Positions 17,471-27,126 of a DNA stretch of 64,000 nt are shown piece by piece (the first letter of the stretch is position 1; every line of letters begins with the position of its first letter). The notes beneath the pieces are model-generated. The model searched no databases. It worked only from the letters and a program-made list of their open reading frames with translations, and was not told the DNA's origin. Source of the DNA: Blastococcus sp. TF02A-35 (GTDB lineage Bacteria; Actinomycetota; Actinomycetes; Mycobacteriales; Geodermatophilaceae). The stretch is from the NCBI RefSeq assembly GCF_004571075.1, contig NZ_SPQP01000007.1:62001-126000 (forward strand), in the 5' to 3' direction. A program made the position numbers and the translations under genes.

Positions 17471-18085
17471 ATGGCCGCTCTCCCCACAGCCGAAGAAGCC
17501 CGACCCAGTCGCGGCGGCCGACCGCGCGACCCCAGCCGGGACGGCGTGATCCGCGCCGCGATCCTCCAGCTGCTCGCCGACGTGGGCTACGGCGCGCTGA
17601 CGATGGACGCCGTGGCCGCGGAGGCCGGCGTCGGCAAGGCCACCATCTACCGCCGCTGGCGGACCAAGCAGGACCTCGTCGTCGACACGATCTCCGACCT
17701 CAACCGCGCCGAGGCCCAGAGCCCCGACACCGGCTCGCTCGAGGGTGACCTGCGCGAGCTGCTGCACAGCCTCGTGGGGGTCGTGAACGGCCCGACCGGT
17801 GCGGCGACCCTGTCGCTGCTGTCCACCGTGCCGCGCCAGCCGGCCCTGGCCGAGGCCTTCCACAACGGCCCGCTGGCGGTCTGGCAGCAGTCGTTCGAGG
17901 CCGTCTTCGACAACGCCGAGGCCCGGGGCGAGGTCTCCGCCGCGTTCCGCTCCTCGGTGGCCGCGGAGAGCATCAGCGCCCTGCTGGTGCAGCGCTGGCT
18001 GCTGACCGGCCGCACGGTCGACGAGGCCTACGCCGACCAGGTCCTCGACACGGTCATCCTGCCGCTGGTCCGGGCCACCGCCTGA
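17471..18085 (+). CDS. TetR-family transcriptional regulator
   Basis: 204 residues. N-terminal HTH (~20-70) with MDAVAAEAGVGKATIYRRW, the typical TetR recognition helix, and a ligand domain of the TetR_C family with SLLSTVPRQPALAEAF. ATG chosen over an upstream in-frame TTG. Divergent from the EAL gene with ~60 bases between starts, so it is a candidate regulator of that gene as well as itself; no clear operator palindrome was identified. Confidence 0.9.
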   Translation: MAALPTAEEARPSRGGRPRDPSRDGVIRAAILQLLADVGYGALTMDAVAAEAGVGKATIYRRWRTKQDLVVDTISDLNRAEAQSPDTGSLEGDLRELLHSLVGVVNGPTGAATLSLLSTVPRQPALAEAFHNGPLAVWQQSFEAVFDNAEARGEVSAAFRSSVAAESISALLVQRWLLTGRTVDEAYADQVLDTVILPLVRATA

Positions 18086-18096
18086 CCTGCTCGCGA

Positions 18097-18142
18097 ACGG
18101 CGAAGGCCGGTCCACCCCACGGGGTGGACCGGCCTTCGCCGT
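18097..18142 (+). terminator. Long perfect hairpin after TetR gene
   Basis: 22-base perfect stem, 18097-18118 paired with 18121-18142 around AC, 11 bases after the TetR stop. It also lies just beyond the minus-strand DUF3618 stop at 18158, so it probably terminates from both sides. Confidence 0.75.
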
Positions 18143-18157
18143 GTCAGGGGTGCGCGG

Positions 18158-18388
18158 TCAGCGCTTGCGGTGCCGGATCTTCTGGACGACGACGAACGTC
18201 ACCAGCAGGCCGACGGCGCCGACCGTGGCCTGACCGGCCGGGGTCTGCAGGAACCGCTGGACGGCGTCCTTGCCCTGGGCCTTGAGGCGGGTCGGGCTGG
18301 TCCGGTAGACGATCTGGTCCAGCGTGGCGGCCAGCGACTCGCGGGCCGAGTCGATCTCCAGCTGAATCTGTCGTGGGTCGCGAGGCAC
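18158..18388 (-). CDS. DUF3618 small membrane protein
   Basis: 76 residues, GTG start. DUF3618 begins PRDPRQIQLEIDSARESLAA, with TLDQIVYRTSP next, and ends in one membrane helix (VGAVGLLVTFVVVQKI) and a basic tail HRKR. Widespread short actinobacterial envelope protein of unknown role. A longer member of the same family is at 57068. Confidence 0.85.
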   Translation of the reverse strand: MPRDPRQIQLEIDSARESLAATLDQIVYRTSPTRLKAQGKDAVQRFLQTPAGQATVGAVGLLVTFVVVQKIRHRKR

Positions 18389-18476
18389 GGCGACAGCCTG
18401 CCAGACGCCGCGCTGGTCAGCGCGCCGACCGTCCTCGGCAGCACTCGGCCGGGGTGCTCCTAGACTCGGCGGCCAC

Positions 18477-18557
18477 GCGGGAGTGGTGTAACGGCAGCCA
18501 CGCCAGACTTAGGATCTGGTGCCTTCGGGCGTAGGGGTTCGACTCCCCTCTCCCGCA
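18477..18557 (+). tRNA. tRNA-Leu (UAG anticodon)
   Basis: 81 bases without encoded CCA. Acceptor arms GCGGGAG and CTCCCGC pair fully, discriminator A. Anticodon stem CCAGA/TCTGG encloses the loop CTTAGGA, giving anticodon TAG. A type II variable arm (GCCTTCGGGC) and T arm GGGGTTCGACTCCCC identify the leucine isoacceptor. Confidence 0.95.
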
Positions 18558-18570
18558 CGTCGGCCGGCGC

Positions 18571-19116
18571 TCAGAAGCAGACGCGCCAGCGCCCGTCCTC
18601 CTCGACGAGGGCGACGGAGGTCCGTTCCCTGACGCCGCTCCTGGTCACGAAGGTGATCGCGGCATCGCCGGTCGTCCGGCCGTTGGACCAGACGACGTTC
18701 ACCCCGTCGATGCTGTACGCGACGAGCGGCGGCTGCCCGAACGTGGTGGCCAGGTCCTCGGCGGTGTACTCGTCGGCGCTGCCCTCGCACAACATGCCGT
18801 GCGCGTCGTCCCACCGCTGCTCGACCAGGGCGGTGGCGTAGGTGTCCGCCGCCTCCTGGGCCGGCGCGATGGCCTGGACGAAGCCCCGGTCGGCGAAGAA
18901 GCCGAGGCTGCCGAGCACGACCAGGACCAGTAGGAGGGGCGCCCCCACGGTGGCCCAGCGCGAGCGGCGCGGCCCGGGGGGCGGGCCCCACGGCGGCGGC
19001 GGGGCCCACGGGGGCGGGGCCCACGGCGGCGGGGCCCACTGCTGCGGGTGCGGGCCGGGCCCGGAGCCGGGGGGCGGCGGCCCCCACGGCTGGAAGTGCT
19101 GTGCCGGACCGCTCAC
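18571..19116 (-). CDS. Proline-rich single-pass membrane protein
   Basis: 181 residues, GTG start. A cytoplasmic Pro/Trp/Gly-rich head (repeats of WAPPP and WGPPP, ~10-48) is followed by a membrane helix GAPLLLVLVVLGSLGFF (~58-75) and an outer domain of ~100 residues containing AADTYATALVEQRWDDAHGM, which resembles the DUF4878/NTF2-like small extracytoplasmic domains. It ends in EEDGRWRVCF. A stress or envelope role is typical of such proteins but unproven. It lies 13 bases downstream of the tRNA on the opposite strand. Confidence 0.65.
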   Translation of the reverse strand: MSGPAQHFQPWGPPPPGSGPGPHPQQWAPPPWAPPPWAPPPPWGPPPGPRRSRWATVGAPLLLVLVVLGSLGFFADRGFVQAIAPAQEAADTYATALVEQRWDDAHGMLCEGSADEYTAEDLATTFGQPPLVAYSIDGVNVVWSNGRTTGDAAITFVTRSGVRERTSVALVEEDGRWRVCF

Positions 19117-19247
19117 CCGCCAGCTCCCTCACGTCGGTGGCGGTGACCGTAGCGCCCGGTCACCCGGGTCCGGGGTCGTGCCCGAGCCCCGCCGGGGAAG
19201 AGCACCTGTTCGGGTGGACCGCCGCCGGGGCCGCCTAGCGTTGCGCC

Positions 19248-19643
19248 GTGATCCGCGCGTTCGACTGGCCCGATCTCCCCGCGGTCGCCACCCTCTGGGA
19301 GACGACCGGGCAGGGCGTGCTGCGGGAGGCGGAGCTGCGCGCCACGCTGGCGCACGGCCCGGATCTCATGGTCGTCGCTGAGGAGTCCACCGGAGTCGTC
19401 GGCGTCGTCCTCGGCACCTTCGATGGCCGCCGCGGGTGGATTCACCGGCTCGCCGTCGACCCCTCCCACCGCCGGTCCGGCCTCGCCACGGCACTGGTCG
19501 CCGAGGTCGAGCGCCGGCTGGCCGACCGGGGCGCGCCGCGCATCAACCTGCTGGTCCTGCCGGAGAACGCCGCAGCCCTCACCTTCTGGCAGCGCCTCGG
19601 TTACCTCCCGCATCCCGACGTGCTCTGCTCCAAGGCGGTCTAG
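19248..19643 (+). CDS. GNAT-family N-acetyltransferase
   Basis: 131 residues, GTG start. Acetyl-CoA-binding motif in IHRLAVDPSHRRSGLATALV, followed by LLVLPENAAALTFWQRLGY, the usual GNAT C-terminal half. Substrate unknown. Its TAG stop overlaps the stop of the convergent gene by four bases. Confidence 0.88.
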   Translation: MIRAFDWPDLPAVATLWETTGQGVLREAELRATLAHGPDLMVVAEESTGVVGVVLGTFDGRRGWIHRLAVDPSHRRSGLATALVAEVERRLADRGAPRINLLVLPENAAALTFWQRLGYLPHPDVLCSKAV

Positions 19644-20572
19644 GCCAGCTCGACGCGCAGGTCCAGCTCCGCCGAGGGCGTCGTGGGGTCGTCGTCGTCC
19701 ACCACCGCCAGCAGGTGCACGGTGGCGCCCTCGACCCGGCGCAGCGCCAGGCCCTCCACCTTGTGCACGTGGCCGTCGACCTCCGGGATGGGCGCGACCG
19801 CCTGCACCGACTCCCCGTCCAGCAGCGCGACCGCGGTGGCCACCACCGGCCCGTCGTCGACGGCGTTGGGGGTGTCCTCGGCGGCGGCGCTGAGCAGCAC
19901 CCGCCCGTCGGGCAGGGCGATGGCGTCGGTGACGGCGAGCCCGACGCCCTCGACCTCGCCGAGCTCGTACTCCAGCGGCCGCCCCACCGGGACGGCTGCG
20001 GCCTCGCCGCGCCCCAGGACGGCGGCGACCAGCCCCTCCAGCGGGACGTCGACGCTGGCGGAGCGGAAGCCGGCCATCAGGTTGCCCCGGTTGAACCAGC
20101 GGACCGTGCCGCCGGAGCGGCTCGCGCCCTCGAGGTTGAGGTGGTCCATCGGCAGGCCGAGCCGCTCGGCCACGTGGTGGTAGAGCGGGCCGAGCTCCGC
20201 GGCCCGCACCTCGGGCCGCCCGTCGACCAGCCGCACCAGCACCCCGCGCATCCTCCGCGGCGAGGAGCCGGAGCCGAGCAGGAGGACCGCCGGCTCGCCG
20301 TCCACCTCGGCCGGGCAGGCCACCTCGAGGTCGGGCTTGAGGTGCTTGGTCCCCGCGGCCGGGTCGAACGTGTCGTGCCCCTCCACGGACGGCAGGACCC
20401 GGACCGGCACGACGCCGTCGTCGCGGCGCCAGGCCGCGATCACCGAGTCGTCCTGGGCGACCAGCCACCCGTTCCCGAGCGGGGCCACCCCGGAGGCGGC
20501 CGTCACCGGCGTCCCGTCGTCGAACCGCAGCTGCCGAGCAGCGTCCACGTACACCCGCACGCGGGCAGGCAT
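19640..20572 (-). CDS. Uncharacterised beta-propeller-like protein (DUF6929-like)
   Basis: 310 residues without signal peptide. Repeated short beta-type segments separated by acidic turns (GVAPLGNGWLVAQDDSVI, DAIALPDGRVLLSAAAED, HVHKVEGLALRR, HLLAVVDDDDP) suggest a small propeller or phytase-like fold. NLEGASRSGGTVRWFNRGN in the middle is reminiscent of esterase-like phytase/DUF6929 proteins. I cannot assign an activity. Ends overlapping the GNAT gene. Confidence 0.65.
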   Translation of the reverse strand: MPARVRVYVDAARQLRFDDGTPVTAASGVAPLGNGWLVAQDDSVIAAWRRDDGVVPVRVLPSVEGHDTFDPAAGTKHLKPDLEVACPAEVDGEPAVLLLGSGSSPRRMRGVLVRLVDGRPEVRAAELGPLYHHVAERLGLPMDHLNLEGASRSGGTVRWFNRGNLMAGFRSASVDVPLEGLVAAVLGRGEAAAVPVGRPLEYELGEVEGVGLAVTDAIALPDGRVLLSAAAEDTPNAVDDGPVVATAVALLDGESVQAVAPIPEVDGHVHKVEGLALRRVEGATVHLLAVVDDDDPTTPSAELDLRVELA

Positions 20573-20598
20573 GCCCGCCCGCGCGGCTCCTCACGCCG

Positions 20599-21114
20599 TC
20601 AGTAGTAGCCCTTCTCGCCGTCGGCCATCTCCCGGAGGAGGTCCAGGTGCCCGACGTGGCGCGCCACCTCCTCGACCATGTGGCCGAGGATCCAGCGCAG
20701 GGTCAGCGTGTCGGCGCGGTGCTCCCGGTTGCGCCCGCGGTCGTCCAGGGAGGCGGCGGCGACCACCGCCTCCGACGCGGCGCACTCGCGCGCGTACTCC
20801 TCCAGCAGCCGGGCGAGGGGCACACCGTCCACGCGGAAGTCGGCGTCCGCGACGTCCCCGAACTGCGGGTTGGCCGCCATGTCGCGGTCCAGGAAGAGCA
20901 CCTGGAACCAGCAGTGCTCCACCCAGCGCAGGTGCGAGACCAGCCCGGCGACGGTCATCAGCGGGGAGGTCGGCACCAGCGGACGGTGCGCCGCCGCGTC
21001 GTCCAGGCCCTCGCACTTCTGGTGGACGACGGCGCGCTGCAGGTTCAGCCAGCCCAGCAGCTGGGCGCGTTCGTCGCCGTCACCGGGCGGCCGTACTCGG
21101 GCAGGAATGGTCAC
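20599..21114 (-). CDS. DinB-like DUF664 protein
   Basis: 171 residues. Four-helix DinB/DUF664 fold with the expected metal-ligand histidines in LVSHLRWVEHCWF and in MVEEVARHVGHLDLLREM. Members are often mycothiol- or bacillithiol-dependent transferases; mycothiol dependence here is inference from the actinobacterial host. Ends in DGEKGYY. Confidence 0.82.
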   Translation of the reverse strand: MTIPARVRPPGDGDERAQLLGWLNLQRAVVHQKCEGLDDAAAHRPLVPTSPLMTVAGLVSHLRWVEHCWFQVLFLDRDMAANPQFGDVADADFRVDGVPLARLLEEYARECAASEAVVAAASLDDRGRNREHRADTLTLRWILGHMVEEVARHVGHLDLLREMADGEKGYY

Positions 21115-21166
21115 GCCGCCGGACGCTAGCGCCCGGCGGCGTGGTGGTCGGTGGGTTTTCCCGCGG

Positions 21167-21541
21167 TCAGGTCCAGAGGACCGCGATGAGCACGTTGAGG
21201 ATCGCCAGCGCGCCCGTGGCGTGGAAGAACGGCAGCGGCGACTTCGGGTCGGCCTGGCCGGCGGCCGCCGCGCGCTGCTTGCGGGCCGCGAGGAAGACGG
21301 TGACGACGGCGAGCACGGTGACCACGAGCTTCACGCCGATCTTGGCGTGGTCGACCGGGAGGTCGCCGGCCTCGCGGACGCCGACCAGCGCCAGGCCCGA
21401 GACCAGCTGCACGAGCGCGCCGACCTGCATCAGCCGCGGCTCGAAGTTCGCCTTCCGGCTCACCTGGAAGAGGAACGGCCCGATGATCAGCGAGAGGCCG
21501 AGGATGTGGACGACGACGAGGAGAAGGCGCACGAACTCCAT
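21167..21541 (-). CDS. Four-helix integral membrane protein
   Basis: 124 residues with about four hydrophobic segments: VRLLLVVVHILGLSLIIGPF, LVQLVSGLALVGV, LVVTVLAVVTVFLAA and ATGALAILNVLIAVLW. His in VVHILG and the overall pattern resemble small CopD/DUF2269-like membrane proteins, but I would not assign a function. Single gene between the DUF664 gene and an intergenic gap. Confidence 0.7.
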   Translation of the reverse strand: MEFVRLLLVVVHILGLSLIIGPFLFQVSRKANFEPRLMQVGALVQLVSGLALVGVREAGDLPVDHAKIGVKLVVTVLAVVTVFLAARKQRAAAAGQADPKSPLPFFHATGALAILNVLIAVLWT

Positions 21542-21668
21542 GGCGGCAGGCTACTGACCAGGCAGGGGTGCGCTGTGCCACAGCTCGGTCACGCTGCGCT
21601 TCACCCAGCCGGGTGGGTGCCGGGCGCGGCCGCTCGGGTTCCCCCGGCGGCGGGCCGATCAGAGGTGC

Positions 21669-21890
21669 ATGACCTCCAGCGCCTCCCCGACCGCCACCTG
21701 GCTCCCGGCTGCCCTGGTGCGCGCCGCCGTCGTCCACTCCCCCGCTGCCGCCCCGGCCCGTGGCCGGCACCGCGCCCCGGAGTTCGGCGGCGTCGAGGTC
21801 GCGACCCAGGAGGAGATCGTCCGCCCCGGCCGGCACGCCGAGCCGGAGGAGGAGGACTCGCTGGCCTGGCTGGGCTTCAGCTTCCGCTGA
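21669..21890 (+). CDS. Small acidic/basic hypothetical protein
   Basis: 73 residues with an AGAGG ribosome-binding site before ATG. It has an Ala/Pro-rich first half and an acidic tail EPEEEDSLAWLGFSFR. No homology recognised. It is the only sensible frame between 21542 and 21903, and codon bias is in line with neighbours, so I keep it at moderate confidence. Confidence 0.45.
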   Translation: MTSSASPTATWLPAALVRAAVVHSPAAAPARGRHRAPEFGGVEVATQEEIVRPGRHAEPEEEDSLAWLGFSFR

Positions 21891-21902
21891 TGCCCCGCCC
21901 GC

Positions 21903-22510
21903 TCAGCGGGCGCCCAGCACCTCCGCCAGCACCGGCACCAGCGCGGCGAACGCCTGCCCCCGGTGGCTGCGCGCGTCCTTCTCGGCCGGTGCCAGCTCCG
22001 CGGAGGTGAGCCCCAGCCCCTCGGGCACGAACACGGGGTCGTAGCCGAAGCCGTTGCTCCCCCGCTTCTCCCGGACCACGTGCCCGCGCCACTCCCGCTC
22101 CAGCACCCGCTCGGTGCCGTCGGGGGTCACCAGCGCCGCCGCGCACACGAACGCCGCGCCCCGGCGCTCGTCCGGGACGTCGGCCAGCTGGCCCAGCAGC
22201 AGCGCGGTGTTGGCGTCGTCGTCACCGTGCCGGCCCGACCAGCGTGCCGACAGCACCCCCGGCATCCCGTTCAGCGCGTCCACCGCGATGCCCGAGTCGT
22301 CGGCCACCGCCGGCAGCCCGGTGCACCGCACCGCCTCCCGCGCCTTGAGCAGCGCGTTGTCGGCGAACGTCGCGCCGGTCTCCGGCGCCTCGGGGTACTC
22401 GGGGACGTCGCGGAGACCGACGACCTCTACGCCGGGCACCGCGCTCTCCAGCAGCCGCTGCAGCTCGGCGAGCTTGCCCGCGTTGCGCGTGGCCAGCAGC
22501 AGGCGGGTGC

Positions 22511-22514
<4 letters not shown>
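21903..22514 (-). CDS. rdgB: XTP/dITP pyrophosphatase (RdgB/HAM1)
   Basis: 203 residues. Substrate loop [14 protein letters not shown] near the N-terminus, then [31 protein letters not shown] and [16 protein letters not shown]: all HAM1 signatures. Hydrolyses non-canonical purine triphosphates (XTP, ITP, dITP) to keep them out of nucleic acids. GTG start overlaps the rph stop by four bases (GTGA), the conserved actinobacterial rph-rdgB order. Confidence 0.95.
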
Positions 22515-23251
<737 letters not shown>

Positions 23252-23313
23252 GGGTGCCGACAGTAGTGCGCGCCGGGTCGACGCGGACGCGGCCCGGTGG
23301 AGAGGATCGGCCC

Positions 23314-23718
23314 ATGAGATCGGAGCTGCGAGCCGTCCGCACCGGTGCCGTCCCCGTCGTCGTCGACCTGACCGAGGAGTGCGCGGACTTCGTGCGCACC
23401 GAGGGCGACGGGCTGCTGCACGTGTTCGTGCCGCACGCGACGGCCGGGCTGGCGATCCTGGAGACAGGGGCGGGCAGCGACGACGACCTGCTGGCCCAGC
23501 TCGACCAGCTGCTCCCCCGCGACGACCGCTGGCGGCACCGGCACGGCAGCTCGGGGCACGGCCGCGACCACGTGCTGCCTGCGTTCGTGCCCCCGCACGC
23601 CTCGGTCCCGGTGCTGGAGGGACGGATGCAGCTCGGCACCTGGCAGCGCATCTGCCTGGTCGACACCAACGTGGACAACCACACCCGGCACGTGCGGTTC
23701 TCCTTCCTGCCCGGCTGA
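23314..23718 (+). CDS. YjbQ/UPF0047 family protein
   Basis: 134 residues, ATG with a GGAGAGG ribosome-binding site. YjbQ signature: [17 protein letters not shown] (conserved His), [20 protein letters not shown] and [13 protein letters not shown]. Some family members show weak thiamine-phosphate synthase activity; the real cellular role is not settled. Divergently paired with rph. Confidence 0.9.
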   Translation: MRSELRAVRTGAVPVVVDLTEECADFVRTEGDGLLHVFVPHATAGLAILETGAGSDDDLLAQLDQLLPRDDRWRHRHGSSGHGRDHVLPAFVPPHASVPVLEGRMQLGTWQRICLVDTNVDNHTRHVRFSFLPG

Positions 23719-23769
23719 TCGGCCCGCCCCCTTGCGGGCGGGGGGAAGGGACACGGCAGGATTCCTCCC

Positions 23770-24258
23770 ATGACCGCGACCGACGCTGCGCCCGTCCGCC
23801 TCACCGCCGGCGACCCCGCGCCGGAGTTCACGCTGCCCGACGCCGGGGGCAACCCGGTGTCGCTCAGCGACTACCGCGGGCGCCGGGTGATCGTGTACTG
23901 CTACCCGGCGGCGCTCACCCCCGGCTGCACCACCCAGGCGGTGGACTTCACGGCCTCCGCGGGCGACCTGGCCGAGGCAGGCCTGGACATCGTCGGGATC
24001 TCCCCCGACCCGGTCGAGAAGCTGCTCCGGTTCCGCGACAAGGAGCAGCTCTCCATCACGCTGGTCTCCGACCCGGAGAAGGAGGTGCTGGCGGCCTACG
24101 GGGCCTACGGCACCAAGAAGCTGTACGGCAAGGAGGTCGTCGGGGTCATCCGCTCGACCTTCGTGATCGACGCCGAGGGCCGCATCGAGAAGGCGTCCTA
24201 CAACGTGAAGGCCACCGGGCACGTGGCCAAGCTCCGCCGCGACCTCGGCCTCGACTGA
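23770..24258 (+). CDS. bcp: Peroxiredoxin of the BCP/PrxQ type
   Basis: 162 residues, thioredoxin fold. Peroxidatic Cys53 in [13 protein letters not shown]. The resolving Cys that sits five residues later in E. coli BCP is Val58 here, so the enzyme is likely 1-Cys or uses another thiol; Cys44 (VYCYP) is the only other Cys. Reduces peroxides in the cytoplasm. Follows the YjbQ gene after 51 bases that contain a small GC-rich inverted repeat. Confidence 0.92.
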   Translation: MTATDAAPVRLTAGDPAPEFTLPDAGGNPVSLSDYRGRRVIVYCYPAALTPGCTTQAVDFTASAGDLAEAGLDIVGISPDPVEKLLRFRDKEQLSITLVSDPEKEVLAAYGAYGTKKLYGKEVVGVIRSTFVIDAEGRIEKASYNVKATGHVAKLRRDLGLD

Positions 24259-24278
24259 CGAAGGCCCGACCCCGTCTC

Positions 24279-24761
24279 CTAGGCCCGCCACGTCCCCGGC
24301 CGCGGCTGGCAGTCCGGAGGGCAGGGGTAGCCGGGCTCCCAGGGGAACGAGCCGTCGGCGTGGGCCCAGGTGAGCTGGTACGCCGGGACGGAGAACTCGT
24401 CGGGCCGCTGGTAGAAGCGGTTGGCGCTGAACAGCACCTCGCCGGGGTTGGGCAGGGTCTCGACGGCCAGCCTGCTGAGCTCGTCGAGGTCGACCAGCTC
24501 GCCGGGCACCAGGTCCCGCCCGCCGAGCACCAGCTCCGCCACCGCGTCCAGCAGGGCGCAGGCCCGCTCCTGGTCGACCCCGACCACGACCAGTTCGGGA
24601 TGGCCCACGCCGAACAGCCCGACCGTGTAGCCGAACGGCGGCTCGCCCGGGCCCGTACCGCGCATGACGTACTGCACGGCCACGCGGTGGGCCCGGACGG
24701 CCTGCGCCAGCCGGCTGTCCTCCTGGTCGAGCCAGGCGATGGTCTGCGGGTCGTGCGTCAT
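24279..24761 (-). CDS. DUF4262 domain protein
   Basis: 160 residues. [19 protein letters not shown] is the DUF4262 core, followed by [20 protein letters not shown] and a Trp/Pro/Cys-rich end ([15 protein letters not shown]). Function of the family is unknown; often found near mobile or defence genes in actinobacteria, but nothing of that kind is adjacent here. Convergent with the peroxiredoxin gene. Confidence 0.82.
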   Translation of the reverse strand: MTHDPQTIAWLDQEDSRLAQAVRAHRVAVQYVMRGTGPGEPPFGYTVGLFGVGHPELVVVGVDQERACALLDAVAELVLGGRDLVPGELVDLDELSRLAVETLPNPGEVLFSANRFYQRPDEFSVPAYQLTWAHADGSFPWEPGYPCPPDCQPRPGTWRA

Positions 24762-24844
24762 GCCGACAGCTTCGGCGCCGGCACCGACAGATCCCCCGCT
24801 CTCCGGCCGCCTGTGGACGCGGCGCACCCCTGGGGACGGCGCGC

Positions 24845-25435
24845 TCAGCTCCCCCCGACCCGGAAGACGCTGGTCACGAGGGCGTCCAGGACGGTGGTCG
24901 CCGCCTCCAGGTCCGGGGCGCGGGCCGCCAGCACGTCGGAGTAGAGGAAGGACTCCCCGAGCCGCACCACGGCCAGCGCCAGCAGCGGGACCGGCACCTG
25001 CGGCTGGAACCCGTGCTCGTCCACGTCCCGCTGGAAGAGCGCGGTGTAGGCCTCGACGACCCGGGGCTGCACGCGCCCCTGCGGGTCGGTGAGGATCCGG
25101 ATCGCCGTCGAGGGCTCCTCGTCCAGCAGCCGGCGGATCGGCACGGCGGTGCTCAGCGCGTAGCGGAACTCCTCGCTCACCGCCAGGCACCGGAGCCGGC
25201 CCGAGGACGCGGTGTCGGCCCGCCGCTCGTCGTACCGCCGCTCGATGGCCCGCAGGGTGCGGTGGCCCAGGGAGGACAGCGCCTCGCCGAGGATCGCGTC
25301 GCGGTTGCCCGCTCGCCGGAACAGCGTCGCGCGGGAGATGCCGAGCTCGGCGGCCAGCGTGCCGGTGTCCAGCCGGCGGCCGGCCAGCAGCGTCTGCGCG
25401 GCGCAGCGGACGACGTCGTCGGGCGGGCCGGTCAC
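24845..25435 (-). CDS. TetR-family regulator (QsdR-like)
   Basis: 196 residues from the GTG at 25435. HTH with [24 protein letters not shown], then the QsdR-type ligand domain ([20 protein letters not shown]). The frame can be extended to a GTG at 25498, but that would put the terminator-like hairpin of the upstream cutinase gene inside the coding region, so I prefer the shorter form; neither start has a strong ribosome-binding site. It follows the cutinase gene on the same strand, so it could control it (inference). Confidence 0.8.
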   Translation of the reverse strand: MTGPPDDVVRCAAQTLLAGRRLDTGTLAAELGISRATLFRRAGNRDAILGEALSSLGHRTLRAIERRYDERRADTASSGRLRCLAVSEEFRYALSTAVPIRRLLDEEPSTAIRILTDPQGRVQPRVVEAYTALFQRDVDEHGFQPQVPVPLLALAVVRLGESFLYSDVLAARAPDLEAATTVLDALVTSVFRVGGS

Positions 25436-25453
25436 CGGGGCAGGGTAAGCCGA

Positions 25454-25488
25454 AGGGGCGGGCCCCGACGTGGTCGGAACCCGCCCCT
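25454..25488 (-). terminator. Two-stage hairpin after cutinase gene
   Basis: Nine-base stem AGGGGCGGG (25454-25462) / CCCGCCCCT (25480-25488) with an inner five-base stem CCGAC/GTCGG around GTG. It lies 15 bases beyond the cutinase stop on the minus strand. Confidence 0.65.
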
Positions 25489-25502
25489 CCTCGGTCACCG
25501 GC

Positions 25503-26378
25503 TCACATGGGGCAGGTGGCCCGGTAGTCCGAGATGTCCCCGAGCAGGGAGACGCTCGGTCCCGGGCAGAGGAACTGCGTGTACCGGGTGTCGGCGTCCA
25601 CGAACCGCTTGAGCCAGGCGATCGAGCTCGACGCGATGTCGTCGTCCGGCGAGTTCGGGGCGAAGTGGCTGGCGTTGTTCAGCTCGAGGTAGGCGCGCTC
25701 CGACGCGTTGGTCAGGCTGTTGTAGAACGGGATGGAGTGGCTGGAGACCGGCGCCACGCTGTCGTTCTCGGCACCGATCACCAGCGTCGGCGTCGTGACC
25801 TCGGGCCAGGTCTTGTCGGTGTTCCAGCCGGTCAGCGGGATCGCCGCCCGCAGCGAGGGCCGGTCCTTGGCCGCCTCCAGCGTCCCTCCACCGCCCATCG
25901 AGTGCCCCATGACGGCGAGGCGGTTGGCGTCCACCCGTGAGCGGACCGAGCTGGTCCGGGTCAGGTAGTCCAGCGCCGCGAGGAGCTGGTCGCCACGGGC
26001 GGACGGCTGGTCGTAGCGGGAGTTGGTGTTGAACGTGATGACGACGAAGCCCTGCGAGGCGATGCGCGGGCCGAGCCAGGCGATCGTGGACTCCGAGGCG
26101 GTGTACCCCGGGGAGATCGCGACGCCGCCGAAGGTCCCCGACGTCGTGCTCGTCGGGTAGTAGATCGTCGCGGACCCGAAGCCCGGGCTGGCCAGGTCCG
26201 AGACCGAGGTGGAGCTGACGGCGAAGGGGCCGCGCTCGGCGGTGATGCTGGCCTGGGTGGGTGCGGGACCACGCCACCAGGACGGGTCGGCCGAGGCCGG
26301 GACCGCCGTGGCGACGGCGGTGGCCGCGGCGAGGGTGAGGGCCGCGAGGGTGCGCGACATCATGCGAGGAAGGGGCAC
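25503..26378 (-). CDS. Secreted cutinase / PET-hydrolase-like polyesterase
   Basis: 291 residues. GTG start chosen because GAAAGG lies six bases upstream; signal peptide ends ~[17 protein letters not shown]31. The mature part matches the actinobacterial cutinase/PET-hydrolase family (TfCut2, LCC) along its full length. Catalytic Ser160 in [12 protein letters not shown], Asp206 in [10 protein letters not shown], His238 in NNASHFAPN; oxyanion/subsite residues Tyr92 in SPGYTASES, Met161, Trp185 in PLTGWN. It has the His214/Phe218 pair of thermophilic cutinases, not the Ser/Ile pair of IsPETase. A C-terminal disulfide is expected between Cys271 ([11 protein letters not shown]) and Cys289. Activity on PET or cutin is inference. 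Confidence 0.93.
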   Translation of the reverse strand: MPLPRMMSRTLAALTLAAATAVATAVPASADPSWWRGPAPTQASITAERGPFAVSSTSVSDLASPGFGSATIYYPTSTTSGTFGGVAISPGYTASESTIAWLGPRIASQGFVVITFNTNSRYDQPSARGDQLLAALDYLTRTSSVRSRVDANRLAVMGHSMGGGGTLEAAKDRPSLRAAIPLTGWNTDKTWPEVTTPTLVIGAENDSVAPVSSHSIPFYNSLTNASERAYLELNNASHFAPNSPDDDIASSSIAWLKRFVDADTRYTQFLCPGPSVSLLGDISDYRATCPM

Positions 26379-26514
26379 GGTGGACCTTTCGGCGAGAGCC
26401 GCGGAGCACTGCGGCTGCTGAGGGGGGATCCACCGACGCACCGGGCCCGGCTGTGACGCGCGTCACCGTCGATGTGCGAGCACCGTAGCGCCGGACCGCG
26501 CCGTGCCGCAACAC

Positions 26515-27126
26515 TTACGAGATCTGTCTCATCCATCGCGTCCGCCGGGCGTCCGGCGCGGAGTACCGGCCGCCGTCCGCCTCCGGCGCGCCCACCGGCG
26601 GGTGCGGGGCCAGCCAGGTCCGGCGGGGCCGCTCCAGCAGCCACGACTCCTCGATGCGGACGCCGGTCAGCCGCTCCATCAGCGTGAAGGCGAGCGCATC
26701 GGGGTCGGCGTCCTCGTCGGCGAAGTCCAGGCCCTCCTCCTCCGGCAGCGGGTCCCCCTCCTCGTCGCCGGGCACGACCGGGTCGAAGGCGCGGACCACC
26801 TCCCCCCGGCGCGCCACGAGGAACTCGGCGTGGGCGTTGACGTTGCGGAAGGAGGAGACCGCCGTGCCACCACGGGACAGGCGGGCCAGCAGGTCCCGGT
26901 CGGCCAGCTGGAAGCCGTTGGGCTCCACGACGACGAGCCAGCCCTCGAGCTCCTCCACCTGCACCGGGAAGTGGTCGGGGCCGCCCTCCGCGTCGGCCTC
27001 GTCGAAGGTCCGCATCCGCTCGGTCGACGGGTCGAGCCGCAGGAGGTGCGCGACCTCCTCCAGCCACCCGCCTTCGAGCATGGTGATCGTGTACGCCTCC
27101 ATGTCGACCCAGTCGTAGCCGCTCAC
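26515..27126 (-). CDS. DUF6461 protein
   Basis: 203 residues, GTG start overlapping the LigD-polymerase stop by four bases (GTGA). DUF6461 pattern: SSFRNVNAHAEFLVARRGEV followed by VRAFDPVVPG, EEEGLDFADEDADP and a C-terminal helix LMERLTGVRIEESWLLER. Function unknown; these proteins occur in actinobacteria, often in clusters of paralogues. Coupling to a DNA-repair polymerase gene is notable but may be incidental. Confidence 0.8.
   Translation of the reverse strand: MSGYDWVDMEAYTITMLEGGWLEEVAHLLRLDPSTERMRTFDEADAEGGPDHFPVQVEELEGWLVVVEPNGFQLADRDLLARLSRGGTAVSSFRNVNAHAEFLVARRGEVVRAFDPVVPGDEEGDPLPEEEGLDFADEDADPDALAFTLMERLTGVRIEESWLLERPRRTWLAPHPPVGAPEADGGRYSAPDARRTRWMRQIS

Noticed and set aside
18477-18557. 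tRNA-Leu as an integration site for a mobile element.
   Set aside because: No integrase and no repeat of the tRNA 3' end was found nearby; flanking genes look ordinary.
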